Numbered from the stretch's first letter, positions 1-6,761 are shown. The stretch: DNA of 21,805 nucleotides from Candidatus Falkowiibacteriota bacterium (GCA_016212745.1 JACRDX010000006.1:1-21805); one strand, 5' to 3'. Numbers and translations are program-made. The notes: generated by a model from the letters alone, not told the origin.

Positions 1-1
1 A

Positions 2-280
2 CAGACAGAAATTGTGGAAGAGAAGATTTTTGATGCGCTCACAAAGCGGAAAACGCCACGAGATTTTTACGATCTCTATATCATTATGCGAAAAGGCATG
101 CTCTCTCTGGAGCAGAAGAAAAAACTTGCAGGAATTAAAGATAGCGTTATTGCAAATGCAAAACAGATTAATTTTAAGACGGAGCTCGGTGCACTTTTAC
201 CAGTTGATCAGCAGGGGATTATACGGGATTTTTTAGCGACGTTTGAGCGCGAACTAAATAATCAGTTAAGTGGGATATAG
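2..280 (+). CDS. AbiEii/AbiGii-type nucleotidyltransferase toxin, C-terminal fragment (runs off the left edge)
   Basis: The reading frame is open from the first bases, so the gene starts upstream of the window and only about the last 92 codons are seen. The visible part contains KRKTPRDFYDLY followed by a helical tail (LLPVDQQGIIRDFL) ending at TAG 278-280. This resembles the C-terminal region of AbiEii/AbiGii-family proteins, which carry a similar R-D-x-Y-D-L element after the nucleotidyltransferase core. Members of the family are toxins of type IV toxin-antitoxin/abortive-infection pairs, usually next to an AbiEi-type antitoxin. The catalytic core and any antitoxin lie outside the window, so activity cannot be judged. 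GTG 14 is an internal valine codon, not the start. No terminator hairpin follows. Confidence 0.7.
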   Translation, partial: QTEIVEEKIFDALTKRKTPRDFYDLYIIMRKGMLSLEQKKKLAGIKDSVIANAKQINFKTELGALLPVDQQGIIRDFLATFERELNNQLSGI

Positions 281-322
281 AATTTTTTTATTAGGTTTTA
301 GGAATGGTTTTAGTATTTAGAC

Positions 323-351
323 TTGACATAATAGACGCGATATGCTACGCT
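323..351 (+). promoter_or_regulatory. Promoter of the nucleotidyltransferase gene
   Basis: Perfect -35 TTGACA (323-328), 17-base spacer, -10 TACGCT (346-351) preceded by TGC, giving an extended -10. Predicted transcription start is near 358, leaving a leader of about 72 bases. Confidence 0.7.
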
Positions 352-356
352 TTGAA

Positions 357-394
357 ATCAATTGAGAACGGATTTAATTCCTTGCTCAATTGAT
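357..394. repeat. 10-bp perfect inverted repeat at the transcription start
   Basis: ATCAATTGAG (357-366) and CTCAATTGAT (385-394) are exact reverse complements separated by 18 bases. The left arm sits on the predicted +1. It could be a 5' stabilising RNA hairpin or a repressor operator; the sequence does not decide between them. Confidence 0.6.
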
Positions 395-430
395 GAAATA
401 ACTCTTGTACAACCAAATAAGGAGGCAAAA

Positions 431-1198
431 ATGGAAAAAGCGCGCGAACAAATCTTGCAAAATGTTCAAGAGGTCTTGCAAGAAGCAGTTTGTATTTCTA
501 GTGCTAGGGTTTACGGATCGTGGCTCTATAACGAACGATCCGTGGACATGGATGTTGCGATCATGGTGAAAAGTGATTTCGGCGTCATAGACTCCCGGCA
601 CTATCGGGCACTACGCGATTTACGAATTTTATTGTGTGAGAAAACCGGACAAGATATTGATCTTGTTCCGCACACGGACGACGAGTTCACTGATCGCAAT
701 TCACCATTATGGTACCCGAGGTACAACCCATCTCTGGTATTCGGACGTAACTTGAAAGGCGACTTCCTGATCGTACCTATCAGTACGTCAGCTCACTCTT
801 TCTCCTTTTCCGATCTGACGGCATATGTATTGTATGACAACAGGACAATCTGCCGTCGGCAACTCGTTAGATCGTTTAATGGAGAAGAGGACAGGATCTT
901 TGTGAGTAAACTACTTCACGGTCCCGGGAATGCGCTTACCTACCAATCCTGCAAGCACAGGATGGATTACACCATTCCTCCGTCAAATCTTGAAGGATGT
1001 TTTGAGACATTTGACAGGATTTATGGAGTGGATTCTTCGCTGGCGATGGCCTTCCTCCATGTGTGTAAAGAGTCCATCGATTTTGAGCGTGGTGTTTTGC
1101 TTATGAATTGGTACGAGAACTTGGTTAACATGATTCTCCATGGCGATCAATTCAGAGCAAACTATCAGCGACTGTGCAGCTTACTTGGCGAGCGTTGA
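431..1198 (+). CDS. Nucleotidyltransferase-fold protein (pol beta superfamily)
   Basis: 255 residues. The N-terminal third has the pol beta nucleotidyltransferase signature: G29-S30 followed by D39-x-D41 (YGSWLYNERSVDMDVA) and a third acidic position in DIDLV (D77). These would bind metal and NTP for transfer of a nucleotide to an unknown target. The C-terminal 150 residues are unassigned. ATG 431 is chosen because AAGGAGG (419-425) sits six bases upstream; the frame is open further upstream to TTG 362 but has no such support. The gene is a stand-alone unit with its own promoter and terminator and is visibly more G+C-rich than the ribosomal genes, which suggests acquisition by transfer. It is not in the same frame or transcript as the AbiEii fragment. 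Fold assignment is fairly firm; substrate is unknown. Confidence 0.75.
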   Translation: MEKAREQILQNVQEVLQEAVCISSARVYGSWLYNERSVDMDVAIMVKSDFGVIDSRHYRALRDLRILLCEKTGQDIDLVPHTDDEFTDRNSPLWYPRYNPSLVFGRNLKGDFLIVPISTSAHSFSFSDLTAYVLYDNRTICRRQLVRSFNGEEDRIFVSKLLHGPGNALTYQSCKHRMDYTIPPSNLEGCFETFDRIYGVDSSLAMAFLHVCKESIDFERGVLLMNWYENLVNMILHGDQFRANYQRLCSLLGER

Positions 1199-1211
1199 TC
1201 AAAAATAATTA

Positions 1212-1252
1212 CCCTCGCGGGGACTATCATGTGTCTTGCGAGGGGCTTTTTT
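1212..1252 (+). terminator. Rho-independent terminator after the nucleotidyltransferase gene
   Basis: CCCTCGC (1212-1218) pairs perfectly with GCGAGGG (1238-1244), 19-base loop, followed by GGC and a six-T run (1247-1252). Confidence 0.8.
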
Positions 1253-1253
1253 A

Positions 1254-1262
1254 TGTTATAAT
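1254..1262 (+). promoter_or_regulatory. Extended -10 promoter of the PHP gene
   Basis: TGT-TATAAT (1254-1262) is a perfect -10 with the TG extension and no good -35. It lies at the edge of the preceding terminator T-run. Predicted start near 1269 leaves about 11 bases before the ATG. Confidence 0.65.
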
Positions 1263-1279
1263 ATGATAAAATCATACTT

Positions 1280-2137
1280 ATGCAAATAGATTTACACACC
1301 CATTCATATTTTTCTGATGCCGAATATTCTCCTGAAGAGGTGATTGCGGAGGCAAAAAAAAGAAAGGTTTCAATACTTTCAATCACCGAGCACAATTTTA
1401 TTCCGGAAACAGAAATAATAAAAGAGTACGCAAAAAAAAATAATATAGTTTTTATTGAGGGGATAGAAATATCCACCGTATGGAGAATATTGGGTTCGAC
1501 AACTTCTCTGCACGTTCTTGGATATGGAAAAAAACTTGACAGCGGGTTACTTAATAAGAGCTTAAAAAAAACTATAGACGGGTATAACAACCGAGCCTGT
1601 GCCATAATTGATAAACTTAATAAAGCATTTCCGGAGCTTGCACTGGACTTTCAATCGTTAAAAGTCAATAGCAAGGAGGCATACGTGAGCAGGAATACAT
1701 TGGCCAGGTTGCTTGTTGAACATTTTAAAAATACCCTTTCCATTGAGGAGGTTCTAAAACAATATGTTTTTGTGGAAGAAGACGATTCTTGGATGATGAC
1801 GCCGGAGGAAAGTTTTAAACTTATTACCACTGCCGGCGGTGTTCCCATCTTGGCACACTCTGGCAGAGAATTGAGAAAAATGGGGCTGATAGAGTACGAG
1901 AAGATGGTAGTTGGATTTGTTGAAGCGGGACTCTTAGGATTGGAAGTTTATTACTCGAAACATACAAACAAGGAAACTGATACAATAAAGCACACAGCAA
2001 ATAAGTTCAAACTTTACATAACCGGTGGGAGCGATTGGCATGGTAGGACGTACACTCCAGAAATTGAAATTGGCCGAGAATTGCAGGCAGAAGACGTTGC
2101 GGCATTCTTGAGTGATAAGAGGATAGGCGTTTTATAA
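1280..2137 (+). CDS. PHP-domain metal-dependent phosphoesterase
   Basis: 285 residues. Conserved metal ligands of the polymerase-and-histidinol-phosphatase (PHP) fold are present in order: H6-x-H8 (LHTHS), D13, E37-H38 (TEHN), E63 (GIEIS), H77, H192 (ILAHSGRE) and D251-x-H253 (GGSDWHG). This matches stand-alone PHP phosphoesterases of the TrpH/YciV (RnaAM-like) group, which hydrolyse phosphomonoesters such as 3',5'-nucleoside bisphosphates in the cytoplasm using bound metal ions. The exact substrate cannot be read from sequence. No Shine-Dalgarno precedes ATG 1280 and the predicted leader is about 11 bases, so initiation is probably near-leaderless. The convergent murA gene is separated by a minus-strand terminator. 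Confidence 0.85.
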   Translation: MQIDLHTHSYFSDAEYSPEEVIAEAKKRKVSILSITEHNFIPETEIIKEYAKKNNIVFIEGIEISTVWRILGSTTSLHVLGYGKKLDSGLLNKSLKKTIDGYNNRACAIIDKLNKAFPELALDFQSLKVNSKEAYVSRNTLARLLVEHFKNTLSIEEVLKQYVFVEEDDSWMMTPEESFKLITTAGGVPILAHSGRELRKMGLIEYEKMVVGFVEAGLLGLEVYYSKHTNKETDTIKHTANKFKLYITGGSDWHGRTYTPEIEIGRELQAEDVAAFLSDKRIGVL

Positions 2138-2171
2138 AACCCCTTCAAAATATATCGGAAGTAAACATTGA

Positions 2172-2204
2172 AAGAAAAAAGCGCAACACGAAATTATGCT
2201 GCGC
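2172..2204 (-). terminator. Terminator of murA
   Basis: On the minus strand TGCTGCGC (2204-2197 as GCGCAGCA) pairs with 2188-2181 through seven Watson-Crick pairs and one G-U, eight-base loop, followed by a T-rich run (A-rich 2172-2180 on the plus strand). Confidence 0.75.
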
Positions 2205-2230
2205 GTTGAGCGTGTAAGTACAGGAAACGA

Positions 2231-3562
2231 CTACTCTTCCTGTATGTTCGCCTTAAGTGCTCGGAGTTTTTCAATGATGTTCTCATAGCCCCGGTGGATG
2301 AGCCGGATGTTGTGCAATCGTGAAGCGCCATTTGCGACCAGGGCTGCGATTATGTAGGAAAAACCACCGCGAAGGTCGGGAATGTGAATCTCCGCTCCTC
2401 GCAAAGTGGTTGGTCCTGCAATGACGGCACTGTGAAGGGCGTTGCGATTGGCGAAACGGCAACTGATTTGTCCGAGACATCTCTGGTAGAGCTGGATTTG
2501 AGCCCCCATTGACTTGAATGCTTCAATATAGCCGAAGCGACCCTCGTAGACAGTCTCGTGTATCACAGATAGACCATTCGCTTGGGTTAGCATAACGGCG
2601 AATGGCTGTTGCCAGTCGGTCATGAACCCCGGATGCACATCCGTCTCAAGCGCCATGGCTTTAAGCGTCTTATCGGCGCGCCAGAACTCAATGCCAGATT
2701 CTGTAATCTCGAACGCACCGCCGGCCTGGCGAAATGCGTTGAGGAACGTTAGCATGTTCATCTGTTCGGCTCCACGGACAAAAATTCTGCCCTTTGTCGC
2801 TGCGGCAAGACATGCCCACGATGCCGCTTCCAGTCGATCGGGCAACGCCTTGTGATTGAACCCGGAGAGCTTGTCAACTCCGTGGATAGTGATTACTCGG
2901 TGCGTATCTACGGATATAATTGCCCCCATTTTTTGGAGCACCGCGATAAGGTCCATGATTTCCGGTTCAATTGCGGCATTACTGAGTTCAGTGACGCCAT
3001 TTGCTAAAACCGACGAAAGAAGAACCTGCTCGGTAGCGCCTACACTTGGATACGGTAGACGTATCTTCGCCCCGCGCAAGCGGTTGGCAAACATCTCAAG
3101 GTGCGTATCGTGTATTTCGATTCGTGCACCGAGAGCTTTCAAGACTTCGATGTGAAAGTCTATGGGTCGATCACCAATCTGGCAGCCACCCAGAGCAGGA
3201 ACAATGGCATGTCCGTTGCGCGCAAGCAACGGACCACAAGTGAGAATCGGGATACGGCTTTTATTGGCAAACGCCCAGGTCTGTTCTAGGGGCATCTGCG
3301 CGAGTGACGAGGCACTAATCTGAAGCGAGTGGTTGCGAGTGAATCTCACGTTGCTGCCCAGGGCTTCAATCATATCACACATGATGTCGACATCGACGAT
3401 ATGAGCTATGTTTTTTATTACGCACGAGTCGCTCGTAAGTAGTGCAGCCACCATGTTTTTTGGTACAGTGTTTTTGGCGCCACGAACAAACACCTCGCCT
3501 TCAAGCTGGCATCCACCTTTGATGTCTAGGATGTTAACCTGAGATTTTTTAGCATTACTCAT
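2231..3562 (-). CDS. murA: UDP-N-acetylglucosamine 1-carboxyvinyltransferase (MurA)
   Basis: 443 residues, slightly longer than the usual 420. MurA transfers enolpyruvate from PEP to UDP-GlcNAc, the first committed step of peptidoglycan synthesis, in the cytoplasm. Key positions are present: K30-N31 (GAKN), the PEP-reactive cysteine C127 in the mobile loop GGCQIGDRP, the general base D316 (HPGFMTDWQ) and R398 (DLRGG). The cysteine also means the usual fosfomycin target residue is kept. ATG 3562 is chosen because AAGGAGG lies eight bases upstream (complement of 3571-3577). The gene is alone with its own promoter and terminator; no other cell-wall gene is nearby. It is more G+C-rich than the ribosomal genes. 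MurA rather than AroA is clear from the cysteine loop. Confidence 0.93.
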   Translation of the reverse strand: MSNAKKSQVNILDIKGGCQLEGEVFVRGAKNTVPKNMVAALLTSDSCVIKNIAHIVDVDIMCDMIEALGSNVRFTRNHSLQISASSLAQMPLEQTWAFANKSRIPILTCGPLLARNGHAIVPALGGCQIGDRPIDFHIEVLKALGARIEIHDTHLEMFANRLRGAKIRLPYPSVGATEQVLLSSVLANGVTELSNAAIEPEIMDLIAVLQKMGAIISVDTHRVITIHGVDKLSGFNHKALPDRLEAASWACLAAATKGRIFVRGAEQMNMLTFLNAFRQAGGAFEITESGIEFWRADKTLKAMALETDVHPGFMTDWQQPFAVMLTQANGLSVIHETVYEGRFGYIEAFKSMGAQIQLYQRCLGQISCRFANRNALHSAVIAGPTTLRGAEIHIPDLRGGFSYIIAALVANGASRLHNIRLIHRGYENIIEKLRALKANIQEE

Positions 3563-3621
3563 TGCATTAGCCTCCTTATTTTTGGTTGTGTGAAAGAACA
3601 AAACCTTGAGACCCCCATATC

Positions 3622-3650
3622 ATCCTATCATTTCTGAGTTGCCTTGTCCA
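3622..3650 (-). promoter_or_regulatory. Promoter of murA
   Basis: Minus strand: TGGACA (complement of 3645-3650), 17-base spacer, TAGGAT (complement of 3622-3627) preceded by TGA, an extended -10. Predicted start near 3615, leader about 53 bases. The leader shares the 12-mer AAATAAGGAGGC (complement of 3570-3581) with the nucleotidyltransferase leader (415-426). Confidence 0.65.
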
Positions 3651-3790
3651 GCTCCACCGCGCATTTTTATTTGCCAGAGCGCTCGGTTTCTGCCGTCCCG
3701 CTAACGGCGGGAGCAATCAGTTAGGGTTTTGTTTAAAGAGGTTCGAACTTCCCTCCATGGGTGGGCAGGTGTTCAGCAATCGCAACTGCT
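3651..3790. other. Noncoding stretch with a small hairpin; possible small RNA
   Basis: No convincing coding sequence on either strand. It contains a short hairpin (TCCCGC, 5-base loop, GCGGGA near 3697-3713) and ends on the plus strand at a strong bidirectional terminator (3791-3824). A plus-strand transcript ending there would not belong to any annotated gene, so a small RNA is possible. No clear plus-strand promoter was found and it does not match the tmRNA, SRP RNA or RNase P RNA consensus motifs that I know. Confidence 0.3.
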
Positions 3791-3824
3791 AAAAAAATTC
3801 CCCGCCTCGGGCGGGGAGTTTTTT
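3791..3824. terminator. Bidirectional rho-independent terminator
   Basis: CCCCGCC (3800-3806), loop TCG, GGCGGGG (3810-3816). A T-run follows on the plus strand (3819-3824) and a seven-A run precedes (3791-3797), so it works for the minus-strand RRM gene and for any plus-strand transcript. Confidence 0.85.
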
Positions 3825-3835
3825 GTATTGGTTTT

Positions 3836-4114
3836 TTACCAATTGTTTGTTCTTGGTTTTCTTTCTTCCATTTCTCTTGCCTCGTTCACGATGATTTTTC
3901 TACCGTCCATTTCAGCGCCATTGAACATTTTGATAGCGTTCTGCGCTTCTTCGTCAGTAGTCATTTCAACAAAACCAAAACCTCTTGAGCGGCCTGTCAT
4001 TTTGTCCATGATGACCGCAGCTGACGCGACATTCCCTGCCTGTGAGAAAAATTCTTTCAAACGTTCCTCATTGGTAGTGTATGGAAGTCCGCCAACGTAT
4101 AGTTTTTTTGCCAT
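3836..4114 (-). CDS. RRM-domain RNA-binding protein
   Basis: 92 residues, a single RNA recognition motif with a short charged tail. RNP2 is LYVGGL (residues 5-10) and RNP1 is RGFGFVEM (44-51); the aromatic residues Y6, F46 and F48 that stack on RNA bases are present. Proteins of this glycine-poor Rbp type occur in cyanobacteria and Patescibacteria and bind single-stranded RNA; in cyanobacteria several respond to cold, but that cannot be assumed here. ATG 4114 is chosen because the RRM begins immediately after it; the frame stays open further upstream without domain support. No good Shine-Dalgarno is seen. It is transcribed divergently from the FGase-like gene and ends 12 bases before a strong hairpin terminator. 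Confidence 0.92.
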   Translation of the reverse strand: MAKKLYVGGLPYTTNEERLKEFFSQAGNVASAAVIMDKMTGRSRGFGFVEMTTDEEAQNAIKMFNGAEMDGRKIIVNEAREMEERKPRTNNW

Positions 4115-4181
4115 AGTAATTGTGTTAATAACCTTGTAAGACGACCCACTCTCTTTTTGAGATAACTTACAAACTGACGAC

Positions 4182-4210
4182 ATTGTATACCAATTGAATT
4201 AAAAAGTCAA
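4182..4210 (-). promoter_or_regulatory. Promoter of the RRM gene
   Basis: Minus strand TTGACT (complement of 4205-4210), 17-base spacer, TACAAT (complement of 4182-4187). Leader about 60 bases. Confidence 0.75.
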
Positions 4211-4218
4211 TAGGAGGG

Positions 4219-4247
4219 TTGGATTTTCTGTTTTTTCGTGCTATGCT
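4219..4247 (+). promoter_or_regulatory. Promoter of the FGase-like/RimK-like operon
   Basis: TTGGAT (4219-4224), 17-base spacer, TATGCT (4242-4247). Predicted start near 4254, about 11 bases before ATG 4265. It is back to back with the RRM promoter, the two -35 boxes lying eight bases apart. Confidence 0.6.
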
Positions 4248-4264
4248 GGTTCAGTTCAAATAAT

Positions 4265-5005
4265 ATGATTTTTGAGCAATTTGAGCGGACAAATTATGGG
4301 CTAAAGCACGCGGGAAATTCGCGATTTGTTATTGTCGCTCCGCACGCGGCCGGTGATGATTGGAAAACTGCTCGTGTTGCGCGGCGATTAGCAGAAAAAT
4401 TAGGTGCAGCACTGGTCATTAACAAAAAATTTTTCAGGCCAACCAACAAAAAGGCAAATCAACGTGAACAAGAATTTAGCGAGGACTTTAATAAATTATG
4501 TTGGAGCCCAACATATAATAAGTATCTGTGGAAGCGCAAGCATTTGGAGATAAAGCATTTTTATAAAGATATTGCTGAATATTGCCAGCAGGCAAAAGCA
4601 GCAAGTGCGGACAATAGGGCAATCGTGGTGTATATTCATGGTATGGCTGTTAAAAAAGTTGGCATTGATTTGGGAGTTGGCTTGCGCGCGAAAAATACTG
4701 GCAATAGATTTTTAAATAAATGGGAGCGGCCAGAAAATAATTCAGGCGTGATTACTATAAAAATCAGTCAGTTAAAAAAACTACGCGCATTGCTTCAAAA
4801 AAAGTTAGAAAAAGATTATAATTTAGCTGTTAGCGTCGGAAAAAAATATATTGGCTGGAGTAAACAATCTGCTATTCAGTTTCATAAGCATGTGCCGAGA
4901 AATGATTTTGCGTTACAGATTGAAATAAATCGCAAATTGCGGCAGTATAAAAATTTAAATTATTTGGTAGATTTATTAGCTGACTCGTTGCGCGCAACGT
5001 TTTAA
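4265..5005 (+). CDS. N-formylglutamate amidohydrolase-like protein
   Basis: 246 residues. The N-terminal VIVAPHAAGDDWKTARVARRLAEKLGA (split here: H27, D31-D32, T35) resembles the P-H-x-G...D metal-binding start of the N-formylglutamate amidohydrolase (FGase) superfamily of zinc hydrolases. Further candidate ligands are H125 (VYIHGMA) and E220 in LQIEINRKLR, which resembles the conserved E-x-N-R-x-L-R stretch of that family. Family members hydrolyse N-acyl amino acids. The middle is divergent, so substrate and even activity are uncertain. ATG 4265 is chosen because GTG 4238 would lie upstream of the predicted transcription start. Its stop and the start of the RimK-like ligase are one base apart, so the two are almost certainly cotranscribed and probably act in one pathway. 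Confidence 0.55.
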   Translation: MIFEQFERTNYGLKHAGNSRFVIVAPHAAGDDWKTARVARRLAEKLGAALVINKKFFRPTNKKANQREQEFSEDFNKLCWSPTYNKYLWKRKHLEIKHFYKDIAEYCQQAKAASADNRAIVVYIHGMAVKKVGIDLGVGLRAKNTGNRFLNKWERPENNSGVITIKISQLKKLRALLQKKLEKDYNLAVSVGKKYIGWSKQSAIQFHKHVPRNDFALQIEINRKLRQYKNLNYLVDLLADSLRATF

Positions 5006-5006
5006 T

Positions 5007-5933
5007 ATGAACATCTCGGTTTTAACTTTTTCAAACCAGCAAAAATTAAGCCCTGTGACTGACATGGACTTGACGCTTTTGCGGGAAGCAGCTGAAAAAC
5101 GCGGCCATAATTTTAATATAATTTACGCAAGTGATTGCCAAATTAAATTGGCGCGCAAGCCAAGTTTAACTATCAAAAATTTTGATTTTAAAAGTATTGA
5201 TGTTCTAATTACGCGTGCTAATTTTTTAACCGCGAATGTTGATTTTAATGGGTCGCTAATTCGTCAATTTGAATTGGTCGGCGTGCCAATCGTTAACAAA
5301 AGTCTTGGCGTGATGCGCGCGAAAAATAAATTGAAGACATTACAGATTTTGAGCCACAAAAACATTCCGATTCCAAAAACCTACATGGTTAGCCAGTCGC
5401 AAAACATTGAGGATATTATCGCGGATATTGGCCCATTTCCGGTTATTATAAAATCAATGGCAGGGTCGCATGGAAGCGGCGTGTCCATTGTTGAAAGCAA
5501 GCGAGGATTGCGGTCTATTATTGATATGATTGTGCGCAGCGACGCGGCTGAACCGGTGATGGTGCAGGAATATGTGAAAGAATCAAAGGGCAAGGATGTG
5601 CGCGTGTTTATTGTGGGCAAACGGATTGTCGGAGCAATGGAGAGAATCGCGAGCAAGCGCGGCGAGTTTCGGTCAAATTTTCATCTTGGCGGCAGGGTTC
5701 GCGTAGCAACAATGAGTCGCAAAGAAAAAGACGTGGCATTTGCCGCGATTGATGCGTGTGGTTTGGACATTGCTGGCGTAGACTTGATTCGGACAAAAAC
5801 CGGGCCAAAAGTTTTGGAAGTAAATGCCAATCCCGGGTTGGAAGGAATTACTAAGGCAACCGGTCGCGACATTGCGGGCGAGATTATTCAATACGCTGTC
5901 CGCAAGGCTGCGCGAAGAAAAAATAAAATTTAA
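5007..5933 (+). CDS. RimK-family ATP-grasp ligase
   Basis: 308 residues. A RimK-type pre-ATP-grasp domain (about 1-100) is followed by an ATP-grasp domain with ATP lysine K149, a glycine-rich loop (SMAGSHGSG, 150-158), Q187-E188-Y189, and magnesium ligands D259, E271 and N273 (EVNANPGLEG). The ending TGRDIAGEII is typical of RimK relatives. Such enzymes form an amide bond through an acyl-phosphate, adding glutamate or another amino acid to a protein tail (S6 in E. coli), a cofactor or a carrier protein. The target here is unknown; rpsF is not in the window. The adjacent amidohydrolase-like gene suggests a make-and-break pair. No Shine-Dalgarno is seen; translation is likely coupled to the upstream gene. 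A tRNA begins one base after the stop. Confidence 0.85.
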   Translation: MNISVLTFSNQQKLSPVTDMDLTLLREAAEKRGHNFNIIYASDCQIKLARKPSLTIKNFDFKSIDVLITRANFLTANVDFNGSLIRQFELVGVPIVNKSLGVMRAKNKLKTLQILSHKNIPIPKTYMVSQSQNIEDIIADIGPFPVIIKSMAGSHGSGVSIVESKRGLRSIIDMIVRSDAAEPVMVQEYVKESKGKDVRVFIVGKRIVGAMERIASKRGEFRSNFHLGGRVRVATMSRKEKDVAFAAIDACGLDIAGVDLIRTKTGPKVLEVNANPGLEGITKATGRDIAGEIIQYAVRKAARRKNKI

Positions 5934-5934
5934 C

Positions 5935-6005
5935 GGGCTCATAGTAAAGTGGTATCACGCGGCATTCGCATTGCCGAGTCCCGGGTTCGATTCCCGGTGA
6001 GTCCA
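5935..6005 (+). tRNA. tRNA-Ala (anticodon CGC)
   Basis: 71 nt. Acceptor GGGCTCA/TGAGTCC contains the G3-U70 pair that identifies alanine tRNAs, with discriminator A73. Anticodon stem CGGCA/TGCCG, loop TTCGCAT, anticodon CGC at 5967-5969. T arm CCGGG-TTCGATT-CCCGG. The D arm is short (5944-5958) with one mismatch and looks more like a glycine tRNA. CCA is not encoded. It has no promoter of its own and lies in the rimK-like transcript. Confidence 0.88.
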
Positions 6006-6017
6006 TTGGACATAAAT

Positions 6018-6074
6018 ATGCCTGAACGGTTGGGTAAACAATTGGTGGATGAATTCAAAAGTAAAAAGTTATGA
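6018..6074 (+). CDS. Possible 18-residue leader peptide
   Basis: ATG 6018 starts an 18-codon frame (MPERLGKQLV...) whose stop TGA overlaps the ATG of the next gene (ATGA at 6071-6074), the usual arrangement for coupled translation. There is no ribosome-binding site. It may be a real coupling peptide, the remnant of a longer gene, or chance. Confidence 0.25.
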   Translation: MPERLGKQLVDEFKSKKL

Positions 6075-6679
6075 CAACATTTCGTGAACTATTTAACGTC
6101 ATTCTGACCGCGGATAAGGAGGTGAGCCGCAAAGCCGCACGGGAGGTGCGGAAGTTTTTGTATAGCGTAAAGGATGCTGGTCAATACGAAGATATTCCGC
6201 AGATGATAAAAAATGCTCCCGAGGAATATGCAAAAATTGCCGAAGATTTTCGGCGAGAGAATTTTGTTATGGCTATTTCGGTTTTATATTTTTTGCATAA
6301 CGTTGAAAGTCTGCCGGATTTTCTTTTTCCGTGGCTCTACTATTTACTTTATAGTCCAAATGGCAATATTCGGTATGCCGCGGTGCGTATGTTTGAACAT
6401 GAAATAAGTGGCTTAACATGTCACATTCGTTGTCCAGAAAAAATAATATTCTACCAAGGACTCTCTTTGGAACAAACGAATCGGATTCTGATTGAATTAT
6501 TTAGAAAGTTAAACAATTTGTCAGTGGCTTTATGGCAGCCTGCTTATAAAAAGTACAAATACATTTATTTGTTGCCGAGGGGGTCGTATAAGTCAGTTCA
6601 AATGGTTCTTGCGTGTTTGGCAGAATATTGCGGCGAAGAATACATGGCGACGATGGACGGCAAAATCTATTCAAATTAA
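6071..6679 (+). CDS. Unknown helical protein
   Basis: 202 residues, no family recognised. The composition predicts a mostly alpha-helical soluble protein with repeated amphipathic helices (for example 15-33, 44-78 and 86-112), compatible with a HEAT-like helical array, although no repeat is clear. No signal peptide. The hydrophobic stretch around 66-93 is broken by charged residues and is unlikely to cross a membrane. It follows the tRNA without a terminator and may share the rimK-like transcript. ATG 6071 overlaps the stop of an 18-codon frame. The C terminus is doubtful: after TAA 6677-6679 another frame carries a coding-like Ala/Thr/Val tail to 6737, so the true end may be frameshifted. 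Confidence 0.7.
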   Translation: MTTFRELFNVILTADKEVSRKAAREVRKFLYSVKDAGQYEDIPQMIKNAPEEYAKIAEDFRRENFVMAISVLYFLHNVESLPDFLFPWLYYLLYSPNGNIRYAAVRMFEHEISGLTCHIRCPEKIIFYQGLSLEQTNRILIELFRKLNNLSVALWQPAYKKYKYIYLLPRGSYKSVQMVLACLAEYCGEEYMATMDGKIYSN

Positions 6680-6683
6680 TCCT

Positions 6684-6737
6684 GTTGTTGCTGTTCCGGC
6701 AACTACTACGACAACTGCTCCTGTGGTTGCTAAGTAA
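6684..6737 (+). other. Coding-like Val/Ala/Thr tail in another frame
   Basis: The frame from GTT 6684 to TAA 6735-6737 reads VVAVPATTTTTAPVVAK. It is out of frame with the preceding gene by one base and has no start codon of its own. It looks like a low-complexity protein tail separated by a frameshift, or a remnant. Confidence 0.3.
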
Positions 6738-6761
6738 TTGGTTGGATTGTTTATAAGTTAA

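Noticed and set aside
2622..3289. Plus-strand frames across murA
   Set aside because: MurA catalytic residues are complete on the minus strand; these frames have no recognisable domains.
3735..3760. GGTTCGAAC resembling a tRNA T loop
   Set aside because: Flanking bases form no five-pair T stem, and no acceptor or anticodon arm can be built on either strand.
3757..3792. Eleven-codon frame (ATG 3757 to TAA) just before the terminator
   Set aside because: Too short, no ribosome-binding site and no sign of conservation; treated as noncoding.
3836..4139. Plus-strand open frames across the RRM gene
   Set aside because: The minus strand codes a clear RRM protein with RNP1 and RNP2; the plus-strand frames are shadows.
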